Source: Roseibium sp. MMSF_3544 (lineage in GTDB: Bacteria; Pseudomonadota; Alphaproteobacteria; Rhizobiales; Stappiaceae). Taken from it: 64,000 bases of DNA. The stretch's first letter is position 1, and every line of letters starts with the position of its first letter. Positions 56,741 through 63,821 of the stretch are shown here, piece by piece. The position numbers and the translations under genes are program-made. The stretch is from contig NZ_JASHKA010000002.1 of the NCBI RefSeq assembly GCF_030732845.1, positions 124,001 through 188,000 of the forward strand. The letters run 5' to 3'. The notes under the pieces are model-generated. The model ran no database searches, was not told the DNA's origin, and saw only the letters and a list, made by a program, of their open reading frames with translations.

Positions 56741-57515
56741 TTTCGTAAACACCCAGGCCTGGTGGATGGCCCCTCGGGTATCGCATACCGTATCGGGGAG
56801 GCTCATAGTGGTTTTCGGCGGTGTAGGGTGCACAAAAGTGATCTCCAATCAGATCATTGCGCACAAAAAAGGCATTCACGCCGGAAAAGCAGCAGCCCAC
56901 AAGCGCATACCCTTTTTCGCTTCCAAGCTTTTCCAATGCGGAGAGGCTTGCGCCGAAAAAACTGCTCCCGTCCCAATGTTCGTGCGGTTCATACGGCACC
57001 GTCAGGGAAAGGGGAGGTTTCAAGGTGGCGTTATATTCAATGACAACGACACGGGGCCGGATTGCCTCAAGCGCTTTCCAGAGCCAGTAGTCGTGGTAGT
57101 CCGTGTCGATCGAAAGCAGATCCACATCGCCATCGTCGCGGAACAGCTCGTTGATATTGTCGGGCGTGACCACGGCGTTCTGGCAGCGCAATCGGCCAGC
57201 CTTCAGGAAAACGTCAAATGTACCGCGAATGTCTTCGACGGCTGAGGCGTCGCTTTCGCACCAGTGCCCACTCCAACCCGTCAACAGCAAGAATACAGAA
57301 TTGCATTCGAGGCCGTTCTGCACGCCAAACTCTATAAATCGGCGATTTTCAACGCCGATACGGCGATAGATCTCTTGCAGGATCCCGTCTTCGTCGTTTT
57401 GCGAGTAAATCTTTGCGCCGGACGCAAGGAGACGCCCGGCCTCGCGGTACCGAGGCCGATCGAGCGTTTCTTCATAATAGGCAAGCCAGCCGGGATCGCC
57501 GGTGCTGAAACTCAT
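56733..57515 (-). CDS. FkbM-like methyltransferase-family protein
   Basis: 260 residues. IYSQNDEDGILQEIYRRIG and FIEFGVQNGLECNSVFLLL are conserved in a family related to FkbM enzymes; DVDLLSIDTDYHDYWLWKAL resembles the DVE(G)-type second motif. The protein is not a canonical methyltransferase, so function remains uncertain. Its 5' end is repeated as a broken copy at 58043-58143. Confidence 0.7.
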   Translation of the reverse strand: MSFSTGDPGWLAYYEETLDRPRYREAGRLLASGAKIYSQNDEDGILQEIYRRIGVENRRFIEFGVQNGLECNSVFLLLTGWSGHWCESDASAVEDIRGTFDVFLKAGRLRCQNAVVTPDNINELFRDDGDVDLLSIDTDYHDYWLWKALEAIRPRVVVIEYNATLKPPLSLTVPYEPHEHWDGSSFFGASLSALEKLGSEKGYALVGCCFSGVNAFFVRNDLIGDHFCAPYTAENHYEPPRYGMRYPRGHPPGLGVYENV

Positions 57516-57555
57516 ACCCTGGACCCTGGTTGGCGGCTCATTGCAAGCTGAGGTC

Positions 57556-57807
57556 CTAACGCTTCAGCTTGTCGGTGCCCTTAATGCTTGGAGTCGAGAT
57601 CGGCTTGTCAGGGTCACCCGCAAACAGCGTGGCAGCAGCAAAACCAGGGCTCGCATTAATGGTGTCTTTGTTCAACTTTGCGTCAATGGTTAGCCCCTTT
57701 GTGGCCATTGCCTGGGTGAACTTTCCGGCTCCAACCACATCGTCCAGCTGTTCATCGGTTAGCTGCTCGGGCTTTTCTTCAGTTGAATCTTTTTTTTCGT
57801 CAGACAT
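57556..57807 (-). CDS. Secreted peptide precursor B with C39-type leader
   Basis: 83 residues. The leader is highly charged (MSDEKKDSTEEKPEQ) and contains LTDEQLDDVVGAGKF, with the leader-type double-small motif Gly-Ala at residues 26-27. C39 cleavage after Ala27 would release a 56-residue core without Cys or Tyr. The end is STPSIKGTDKLKR. It matches the peptide at 58184-58432 in leader and C-terminal end, with a variable centre. Substrate of the exporter pair at 42.7-47.1 kb by inference. Confidence 0.75.
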   Translation of the reverse strand: MSDEKKDSTEEKPEQLTDEQLDDVVGAGKFTQAMATKGLTIDAKLNKDTINASPGFAAATLFAGDPDKPISTPSIKGTDKLKR

Positions 57808-57831
57808 TTTTTCTCGCTATCGTTTGATGTC

Positions 57832-57852
57832 GACCGCCATTAAATTGCGGTC
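57832..57852 (-). promoter_or_regulatory. Conserved hairpin upstream of peptide gene B
   Basis: GACCGC (57832-57837) pairs with GCGGTC (57847-57852), 9-base loop, immediately after the broken TPR stop and 25 bases before the peptide start. A matching hairpin precedes peptide A. It could regulate translation of the peptides. Confidence 0.45.
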
Positions 57853-57980
57853 ATGGAAAATTTAGTCCGCTGCTCAATGCTGCGACTATAGCGTCTTCTT
57901 CGGCTGATTGGCAAACCTCGAACCATCGCTCAGTCCAGTCGGACAGCCCATTGCAGACGCGCGAGACGAGCCTCGCCCGG
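57851..57980 (-). pseudogene. Remnant of the TPR-glycosyltransferase 3' end
   Basis: An open frame here ends RVCNGLSDWTERWFEVC...EDAIVAALSSGLNFP. It corresponds to the last ~40 residues of the TPR-glycosyltransferase (RVRDALSAWTEQWQEVC...KDAIVHGLSERTHFP). It lacks any upstream TPR or transferase coding sequence, so it is a duplication scar rather than a gene. Confidence 0.85.
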
Positions 57981-58042
57981 TGCTCACAATGGGATAGCAG
58001 GGCGTCCGCTTCCTGTTCTGTGATGTTGCCCCGTAGAGCGCT

Positions 58043-58143
58043 GTGCAACTCGCACGCAAACGTCCGGCCTCACGGTATCGAGGCCGGTCAAGTGTTTCTT
58101 CATGGCAGGCAAGTCAACCGGTATCGCAGGTTCCGAAACCTAT
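58043..58143 (-). pseudogene. Remnant of the FkbM-like gene 5' end
   Basis: Corresponds to the first ~30 codons of the gene at 56733-57515. The start codon is changed (ATG to ATA at 58141-58143), and a stop appears at codon 10. The segment EETLDRPRYREAGRL is still recognisable. It is a scar of the tandem duplication. Confidence 0.85.
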
Positions 58144-58183
58144 ATCCGGACCCGGACTGCAGGCTGACTTGTCAGCTGAGATC

Positions 58184-58432
58184 CTAGCGTTTCAGTTTGT
58201 CGATGCCCTTGACGCCGGGCGTTGTGATTGTGTTGGCGCGGCCACCAAAAATCGTATCACCGACAACACCGGGACCTGCAAACAGCGTGTCGTTGTTCAC
58301 CAACGCGTCAACGCTGATCGCTTTCGTGACACGGGCCTGGGTGAACTTGCCGGCACCAACCACATCGTTCAGCTCTTCGTCGGTCAGCTGCTCGGGCTTG
58401 TCTTCAGTTGAATCTTTTTTGTCGTCGGACAT
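58184..58432 (-). CDS. Secreted peptide precursor A with C39-type leader
   Basis: 82 residues from the ATG at 58432, chosen because the upstream context aligns with peptide B; a GTG at 58444 is also in frame. Leader MSDDKKDSTEDKPEQ then LTDEELNDVVGAGKF, Gly-Ala at 26-27. The predicted core has 55 residues, no Cys and no Tyr, is Gly/Thr/Asn-rich and ends TTPGVKGIDKLKR. The LTDEEL...VVGAG leader is of the type handled by C39 exporters in NHLM/Nif11-like systems. Confidence 0.75.
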   Translation of the reverse strand: MSDDKKDSTEDKPEQLTDEELNDVVGAGKFTQARVTKAISVDALVNNDTLFAGPGVVGDTIFGGRANTITTPGVKGIDKLKR

Positions 58433-58458
58433 TTGTTTGCTCACTATCGCTTGATTTC

Positions 58459-58479
58459 GACCGCCATAAAATTTCGGTC
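58459..58479 (-). promoter_or_regulatory. Conserved hairpin upstream of peptide gene A
   Basis: GACCG (58459-58463) pairs with CGGTC (58475-58479), starting inside the stop codon of the TPR-glycosyltransferase. The same structure, with one more pair, precedes peptide B. Confidence 0.4.
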
Positions 58480-59899
58480 ATGGAAAATGTGTTCGTTCAC
58501 TCAATCCGTGCACTATAGCGTCTTTTTCGGCGGGTTTGCAAACCTCCTGCCACTGCTCCGTCCAGGCGGAAAGCGCGTCGCGAACGCGCGAAATGAAGCT
58601 GGCCCAGCTGTCATTTTCGTCGAAGCGAAACAATCTCATGCCGGGATACCATGGCGTCTCAAGCTGATCGGTCATGAAACGCCAGTCCGCCCTGGGTGTG
58701 AGGAGTGTCCAGCACGGCACGTCGAGGCCCCCGGCCAGATGACAGAATGAGGTGTCAATCGTGATGACGAGATCAAGCTGCTGAACAAGCGCGGCGTCGT
58801 CGGCAAAGTCCTCAAGGTCGCCGGTAAGATCAACGATCAGGGCTTCAGCTCCGTGTTCTTCGATGTCGCCTTGCGGAGCACCGCGTTGAAAGCTGTAAAA
58901 GTCCACACCGGCCACTTCCGTCAATCCGACAAAGTGCGAAAAGGGACAGCTTCGGTTCAGTTTTTCCCGGTTTCCGGACCAGGTCAAACCGACTTTCGGT
59001 TGACCGGTTTGAGGAAGAACGCATGAAGGTTGCCCGGCCTTGAGATAGGGGAAGCGGGTGGCGATCTGATCATAACCTGTCCCGAGTTTGGCCGGCAGGG
59101 AGGGAAAGGCGACACTCACATGGTGTGGGTGCGTTGGTTCTCCAACGGCTACAAAGGGGATCTCCGGGAAACTCGCCTGAAACAGCCTCAAGAGAGGTTT
59201 CTGCACCAGTCCGCAAATGGGCCCGTCAGCGCGCTCCTGGAGGGGCAGCAGAAAACGTGAGAACTGCAAGACATCGCCCAGTCCCTGCTCGGCATGAACC
59301 AGAAGGCTGCGCCCCTTTAGGGCGTCTCCCTGCCAGGCCGGGGCGACGTGTTCGCTCTGCGTGTCGGGTTCCAGGCTCAGGCGTATTTCATAGTCTTGAA
59401 AACCTTCCTGAATTCGGCCGAGATGCAGCCGGGTTATGCCCAATGTCAACCGTGTTTCAGTATCGTCCGGTTCCAGGTCCAGCGCAGCCTTGAGTTCTGT
59501 TTCCGCCTTTTCGAAATGGCGGTTGGCGAAGTGCGCCATACCCAGCATTTTCAGGTAGATCGGCTCTTCGGGGTCGAGCCTGTGCGCCTGCTGGAAGGCA
59601 TGAAGGGCAGAGACATTGTCTGCGATTTCAAGATAGGCGTTTCCAAGGTTCGACCAGGCGTCTGCATCCTCGGGCTCATCCGCAAGGGAGCGGCGATAGC
59701 AGCCGATCGCAGCTCGCGGATAACCCATGGCGCGCAGCGCGACACCCAGATCGTTATAGACCGCGCTTTGCCGGGGATGGTTCGCGAGTGCCCTTTTGTA
59801 GAGTGCTCGGGCCTTTTCGACCTCACCCTCAAGGTGCAGTTGACGTGCCTGCTGATAGAGCTCGACGGCCCGCTCTTCATCCTGTTGAGTGTCTGCCAT
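58478..59899 (-). CDS. TPR-repeat protein with C-terminal glycosyltransferase-like domain
   Basis: Residues ~10-170 hold four or five TPR units (ALYKRALANHPRQSAVYNDLGVALRAMG-type repeats). A GT-B-like half follows, with VHAEQGLGDVLQFSRFL and LVITIDTSFCHLAGGLDVPCWTLL, both typical of TPR-linked glycosyltransferase proteins of flagellar and surface-glycan loci. ATG at 59899 is used; GTG at 59929 is an alternative. It is directly upstream of peptide A (45 bases), so they may be co-transcribed. Confidence 0.82.
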   Translation of the reverse strand: MADTQQDEERAVELYQQARQLHLEGEVEKARALYKRALANHPRQSAVYNDLGVALRAMGYPRAAIGCYRRSLADEPEDADAWSNLGNAYLEIADNVSALHAFQQAHRLDPEEPIYLKMLGMAHFANRHFEKAETELKAALDLEPDDTETRLTLGITRLHLGRIQEGFQDYEIRLSLEPDTQSEHVAPAWQGDALKGRSLLVHAEQGLGDVLQFSRFLLPLQERADGPICGLVQKPLLRLFQASFPEIPFVAVGEPTHPHHVSVAFPSLPAKLGTGYDQIATRFPYLKAGQPSCVLPQTGQPKVGLTWSGNREKLNRSCPFSHFVGLTEVAGVDFYSFQRGAPQGDIEEHGAEALIVDLTGDLEDFADDAALVQQLDLVITIDTSFCHLAGGLDVPCWTLLTPRADWRFMTDQLETPWYPGMRLFRFDENDSWASFISRVRDALSAWTEQWQEVCKPAEKDAIVHGLSERTHFP

Positions 59900-60010
59900 C
59901 TTGGTACCGCCCGGTAGCTCGCCCGTCACGGCAGGTGCTTCATATTGCAGCCCGATTGCCGTGCACCTAGAATTTCGTGCTTGTTCGGATTAGAGGCAGG
60001 TGGCCGAGAA

Positions 60011-60415
60011 ATGGCAAACATAAAAATTGAGGTGTCTCCGGGAGACTTTTTCGACAGGCTCACAATCCTGCGAATAAAGAAGCTGCGTTCCGACGCTCCG
60101 CAAACCGATGCTGCCCAAGCGAAACTCGCAGCCTTCGAAGCACTTCGGCGAACGCATTTCCACGATGGGCAAGAGCTGGAAGCACTTGAGGAGAAGCTGA
60201 AGAAACGCAACGAGGACCTTTGGGACCTTGAAAACCGGGTGCGCACGTTCACGCATCCCCTTCAGTCTTCTCAAATGGAAGACTATGTTTCCGTCGCGCG
60301 GGCGATATTCTCCTTCAACGAGGACCGGTCCGCGCTCAAACGCGAAATCGACCTCCTCTTTTCCGATGACAGTGATGAAATCAAGTCATACGACGCCGAC
60401 GCGGGGAACGAATAG
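60011..60415 (+). CDS. DUF6165-like hypothetical protein
   Basis: 134 residues: IKIEVSPGDFFDRLTILRIKKLR followed by a long charged helix is typical of a small family often found beside sulfotransferase and glycan genes (assigned as DUF6165 from memory). No enzymatic motif. ATG at 60011 chosen over TTG at 59945. Divergent from the TPR-glycosyltransferase. Confidence 0.65.
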   Translation: MANIKIEVSPGDFFDRLTILRIKKLRSDAPQTDAAQAKLAAFEALRRTHFHDGQELEALEEKLKKRNEDLWDLENRVRTFTHPLQSSQMEDYVSVARAIFSFNEDRSALKREIDLLFSDDSDEIKSYDADAGNE

Positions 60416-60528
60416 CCCCTGATTTCTGACCGCTTGGGCGCTCCGGAAAAAGCTGCGGGAAGACCTTTGAGCGGTCTTTCAGTGAACTTGGAAAGTGTCT
60501 TTGGCGCAGACTTGGTCATCGAATGATC

Positions 60529-60602
60529 TGGAGCGGGTGAAGGGAATCGAACCCTCGTCTTAAGCTTGGGAAGCTCCTGCTCTACCATTGAGCTACACCC
60601 GC
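60529..60602 (-). tRNA. tRNA-Gly (CCC anticodon)
   Basis: The complementary strand folds as a complete tRNA: acceptor GCGGGTG with CACCCGC, D-arm GCTC/GAGC, anticodon loop TTCCCAA (anticodon CCC), T-arm loop TTCGATT and encoded CCA. The first anticodon-stem pair is a G-A mismatch, a minor oddity. Confidence 0.95.
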
Positions 60603-60699
60603 CGCGTGAGGTGTTATCTGAGCTGACTTGGTGACTGTGTCAAGCTGGGTGTTTGCTTTTCCGTCTTAGTTGATCTTGCGCTGCAGCGTAGAAATCGCC

Positions 60700-61548
60700 A
60701 TGTTCGCGCCGGCGCGGCAGCGCTTCAGCAAAACGGTCAAACTCCGGGTCAGGTACATGCGAAATCAGGTCAGGGCGCTGGTCACCTCACGCAATTGGGA
60801 ATTCTGCATCATTTCGATCATCGTGCTGAATGCGGTGACGCTTGGGCTGGAAACAAGCAAACCCGTGATGAACAGCGTCGGTGACTGGCTGGTTCTGATC
60901 GACCAGATCATTCTGGGCATCTTCGTCGTTGAACTGGCCTTGCGGCTTTACGCGCACGGGCTGAAATTCTTCAAGGATCCTTGGAGCATCTTCGACTTTG
61001 TCATCGTCGCGATCGCGTTGCTTCCTTCAACGGGCACCCTGGCCGTTCTTCGGTCCTTGCGTATCCTGCGTGTCCTGCGCCTGATATCTGTCGTCCCGTC
61101 GCTGCGCCGGGTGATTGGCGGCCTGATCGCCGCGCTTCCGGGCATGGGCTCCATTGTCGTGCTGATGGCGCTGGTCTTTTATGTCTTCGGCGTCATGGCG
61201 ACCAAGCTGTTCGGTGAGGCCTTTCCCGAATGGTTCGGTGATCTCGGCGCATCGCTCTATTCGCTGTTCCAGATCATGACGCTGGAAAGCTGGTCCATGG
61301 GCATCGTCCGCCCGGTCATGGAGGTCTACCCCCATGCCTGGCTGTTTTTCGTGCCCTTTATCCTCTGTACTGCTTTCACGGTTCTAAACCTCTTCATCGG
61401 TATTATCGTTTCCGCCATGCAGGAGGAGCACGAGGCAGAAGCCGATGCCAACCGGCAGGCAATCCACGATGAAACAGGTCAGATTCTGGAAGAGGTCAAG
61501 GCACTGCGCGCAGAGCTGAAGGAACTGCGGACCGCTGTCCGGCAGTGA
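60700..61548 (+). CDS. Voltage-gated sodium channel (NaChBac/NavAb family)
   Basis: Six-span single-domain channel of 282 residues. The S4 voltage sensor has Arg every third position (LRSLRILRVLRLISVVPSLRR). The selectivity filter TLESWSMGIVRP is of the sodium-selective BacNav type. A C-terminal coiled coil (ILEEVKALRAELKELRT) matches the tetramerisation helix. ATG at 60700 is preferred over TTG at 60670. Confidence 0.93.
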   Translation: MFAPARQRFSKTVKLRVRYMRNQVRALVTSRNWEFCIISIIVLNAVTLGLETSKPVMNSVGDWLVLIDQIILGIFVVELALRLYAHGLKFFKDPWSIFDFVIVAIALLPSTGTLAVLRSLRILRVLRLISVVPSLRRVIGGLIAALPGMGSIVVLMALVFYVFGVMATKLFGEAFPEWFGDLGASLYSLFQIMTLESWSMGIVRPVMEVYPHAWLFFVPFILCTAFTVLNLFIGIIVSAMQEEHEAEADANRQAIHDETGQILEEVKALRAELKELRTAVRQ

Positions 61549-61699
61549 CGGGTCATGTTGGTTTCGCCAAAACCACTGCGCTGAACTTGTTGCATGAAGT
61601 TCACGACTTTGCGTCTTTTTGGCTAACCGAAATGCGCTCCCGCAGGGTTCTGAATTGACCGCGCTTGCCTTTCCGTGAAACGCGTGATTTGTCAGAGAC

Positions 61700-63154
61700 A
61701 TGACAGCAGAACCAAAGGGCACCATTGCAGCAGGTCATCAGCTCACCGCGGAGGCGGGGGCGTCCATGCTGCGTGAGGGCGGGAACGCCATTGATGCAGC
61801 CATTGCCGCACTCTCCATGGCCTGCGTGTGCGAACCGGTTCTGGCGTCTCCCGGCGGTGGCGGCTTTGCCATGATCCGCGACGGGCAGACCGGAAGAACG
61901 GCATTGCTCGACTTTTTTCCGCAAACACCGAAGCAGAAACGCGGTGATTTGGCAGATGGATTTCGCAGTATCACGGCCGATTTCGGATCAGCGACACAGA
62001 CGTTCCACATCGGTCCTGCGACAGTTGCAACGCCGGGCTTTCTCCCCGGTCTCACAACATTGCATGAAAACGGCGCGGCTCTCTCTTTCGCGGACCTCTT
62101 CGCTCCCGCGATCGAGGCCGGCCGATCCGGTCACCGGGTCACCCGGTATCAGCATTACCTGTCGACGGTGGTGCGGCCGATTCTGACCGCGACTGCGCCT
62201 GCGCGAACTCTCTTCGCCCCTTCAGGTGATCTCGCGGCTGCCGGATCGGATTTCTACAATTCAGACCTTGCCGATCTGTTTTCCGAACTGGCGCGCTCCA
62301 GCTGGCTTCAAACAGGTGCCGCCGACCGGCTGCTGGCGATGCAGCAAGGCAGCGGACATCTGACACGGGAAGACCTGGAAGGATACGAAGTGGTTGCGCG
62401 TGAGCCGCTTGGTGTTGATGTTGGCGGCGCAACCGTTTTTCTCAATCCGTTGCCGGCCGCATGCGGTACGCTGATCAGCTACGCATTCATGCAACTGGAT
62501 GGCTGCGATATGACCGGCATGGCCAATGCGCTTAACGCAACCGACAAGGCGCGCCTGTCGGCCCGTGGAGATCTCGGCAGGCTTTTGGATCGCCCGCTGC
62601 GCCAGAAGGGAACGACGCATATTTCGACTGTCGACGCCTCCGGGAACGCCTGTTCGGTCACCGTGTCCAACGGAACCGGCAATGGTGAGATCGTCGACGG
62701 CTACGGTTTCATGCCGAACAACATTCTCGGAGAAGAGGATGTCAATCCGCACGGTTCGGCCGACTGGCCGGCGGACACGAGGCTTGCCTCGATGATGTGC
62801 CCGACCCTGATCGACGCACCGGATGGACGCCTGATCGCGCTTGGGTCAGGTGGGTCCAACAGGATCCGCTCGGCGATCTTTCAGGTTGTCGCCCGCATGT
62901 GCCTTGCAGACGCCGAGCTGGCGGAGGCTGTACGCGCACCGCGGCTCCACGTCGAAAATGATCATCTCGACGTCGAAGAACCCGGCGCAGGCGGTGCGAT
63001 TGCGCCCCTGCAAGACCTTTTCCCGGATCACCGCATCTGGCCGGAAAAAAACATGTTCTTCGGCGGTGTGCATGCTGTCTGCGCCGACAGCAGCGGGCAG
63101 TTTACGAGCATTGGAGACGATCGCAGGGAAGGTGCAGCGATCGTCGTTGCGTGA
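61700..63154 (+). CDS. Gamma-glutamyltransferase family protein
   Basis: Ntn-hydrolase precursor that cleaves itself before a Thr; GTTHISTVDASGNACSVT (about residue 310) contains the catalytic Thr, and SNGTGNGEIVDGYGFMPNNILGE follows. 484 residues is shorter than classic GGT (~580). No signal peptide is visible, so it may be cytoplasmic. Role could be glutathione or gamma-glutamyl compound breakdown. Confidence 0.88.
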   Translation: MTAEPKGTIAAGHQLTAEAGASMLREGGNAIDAAIAALSMACVCEPVLASPGGGGFAMIRDGQTGRTALLDFFPQTPKQKRGDLADGFRSITADFGSATQTFHIGPATVATPGFLPGLTTLHENGAALSFADLFAPAIEAGRSGHRVTRYQHYLSTVVRPILTATAPARTLFAPSGDLAAAGSDFYNSDLADLFSELARSSWLQTGAADRLLAMQQGSGHLTREDLEGYEVVAREPLGVDVGGATVFLNPLPAACGTLISYAFMQLDGCDMTGMANALNATDKARLSARGDLGRLLDRPLRQKGTTHISTVDASGNACSVTVSNGTGNGEIVDGYGFMPNNILGEEDVNPHGSADWPADTRLASMMCPTLIDAPDGRLIALGSGGSNRIRSAIFQVVARMCLADAELAEAVRAPRLHVENDHLDVEEPGAGGAIAPLQDLFPDHRIWPEKNMFFGGVHAVCADSSGQFTSIGDDRREGAAIVVA

Positions 63155-63250
63155 GGCTGGATCGCAGGGCGCGGCCAAATCAGCTTGTAGCTCGTCCGGG
63201 ATGACGGTGGAGGGTATGGATATCACGAAAATCTACCCTCAAAACCGTCT

Positions 63251-63290
63251 TCTTCATCCTGAGGAGCCGCTTTAGCGGCGTCTCGAAGGA
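63251..63290. repeat. Intergenic palindromic repeat element
   Basis: CCTGAGGAGCCGCTTTAGCGG with flanking CATC and CGTCTCGAAGGAT forms a hairpin (GCCGC-TTTA-GCGGC core). Repeats of this kind are common between genes in Rhizobiales genomes. Confidence 0.7.
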
Positions 63291-63319
63291 TAGGCGGCAG
63301 GCTCTTGATTTGGCAGAGC

Positions 63320-63356
63320 ATTCTTCGAGACGGACCTGGCGCTCCTCCTCAGGATT
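63320..63356. repeat. Second related repeat, opposite orientation
   Basis: CATTCTTCGAGACGGACCTG with CTCCTCCTCAGGATTAGG downstream is related to the first element read on the other strand, with a diverged centre. The pair suggests a BIME-like arrangement. Confidence 0.55.
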
Positions 63357-63611
63357 AGGCAAGGGCGCCCGTCGACAGAGCACATTCGCAACGATTGTCC
63401 TCCCTGTCTCTGAAGGCGCCGCGCTAACGTCGGTTCTTGAGTTGCGTATGAACGGGCGCGAGCGGAGCGCGGTGTCCCCCCTTGCTGTCGAAGACCGTTT
63501 GCCAGCCATGTGTCCCGGGTGATGCTGGAAGCTCTCTAACAAGCGCGGATCTTTTCGTGCGGTCCTGAAACCTCGAAGGCTGCGCCTGGGCCTTTCGAAC
63601 CTCAGGCCACC

Positions 63612-63728
63612 TCAATAGCCTCGCCGTTCTTCCGTGGACGGCGGCTCAGAGGTCGTCGGTCCGGCTGTCTGGCAACCGGCGAGCACCGGTCCCAAGAGCA
63701 TCGCGGCCAGCAACAGTTTCACTTTCAT
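63612..63728 (-). CDS. Small lipoprotein
   Basis: 38 codons: MKVKLLLAAMLLGPVLAGC is a textbook lipoprotein signal with lipobox LAGC (Cys19), followed by a short Pro/Thr/Glu-rich tail (QTAGPTTSEPPSTEERRGY). GGAGTTGA lies ahead of the ATG at 63728. Too short to assign a role; entericidin-like or lysis-related lipoproteins have similar size. Confidence 0.65.
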   Translation of the reverse strand: MKVKLLLAAMLLGPVLAGCQTAGPTTSEPPSTEERRGY

Positions 63729-63821
63729 CTTCAACTCCGTCTCTTCGTACACCGGAGTTACGTAAACATCAGCCTCCGCCGATCACCGAAATCTGCAAAT
63801 CCTTCGCGAAAGCGTCGGGGG

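Larger units (their letters stand above)
57419..57980. repeat. Tandem duplication, left copy
   Basis: About 560 bases here are repeated at 58046-58607 (period about 627 bases). This copy holds the intact 5' end of the FkbM-like gene, peptide gene B and a broken end of the TPR-glycosyltransferase gene. The two copies have diverged moderately, so the event is not very recent. Confidence 0.85.
58046..58607. repeat. Tandem duplication, right copy
   Basis: Partner of 57419-57980. This copy holds peptide gene A and the intact 3' end of the TPR-glycosyltransferase gene, plus the broken start of the FkbM-like gene. The reciprocal pattern shows a tandem duplication of one [TPR end - peptide - FkbM-like start] segment. 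Confidence 0.85.
63155..63611. other. Intergenic region with palindromic repeats
   Basis: About 450 bases without a supported gene. It contains two palindromic repeat-like elements near 63251 and 63320. Open frames here show no support. Confidence 0.5.

Noticed and set aside
57851-58048. Open frame of 65 codons as a gene
   Set aside because: Its last 40 codons match the end of the TPR-glycosyltransferase and the start is only junction sequence, so it is a duplication scar.
57556-58432. Lanthipeptide or thiazole-type precursors
   Set aside because: No Cys is present in either peptide, and no LanM, LanB, YcaO or radical SAM gene is visible nearby.
60529-60602. Genomic island inserted at the tRNA-Gly gene, covering the 42-60 kb cluster
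   Set aside because: The tRNA 3' end faces the cluster, but no repeat of the tRNA end and no integrase were seen within the window.
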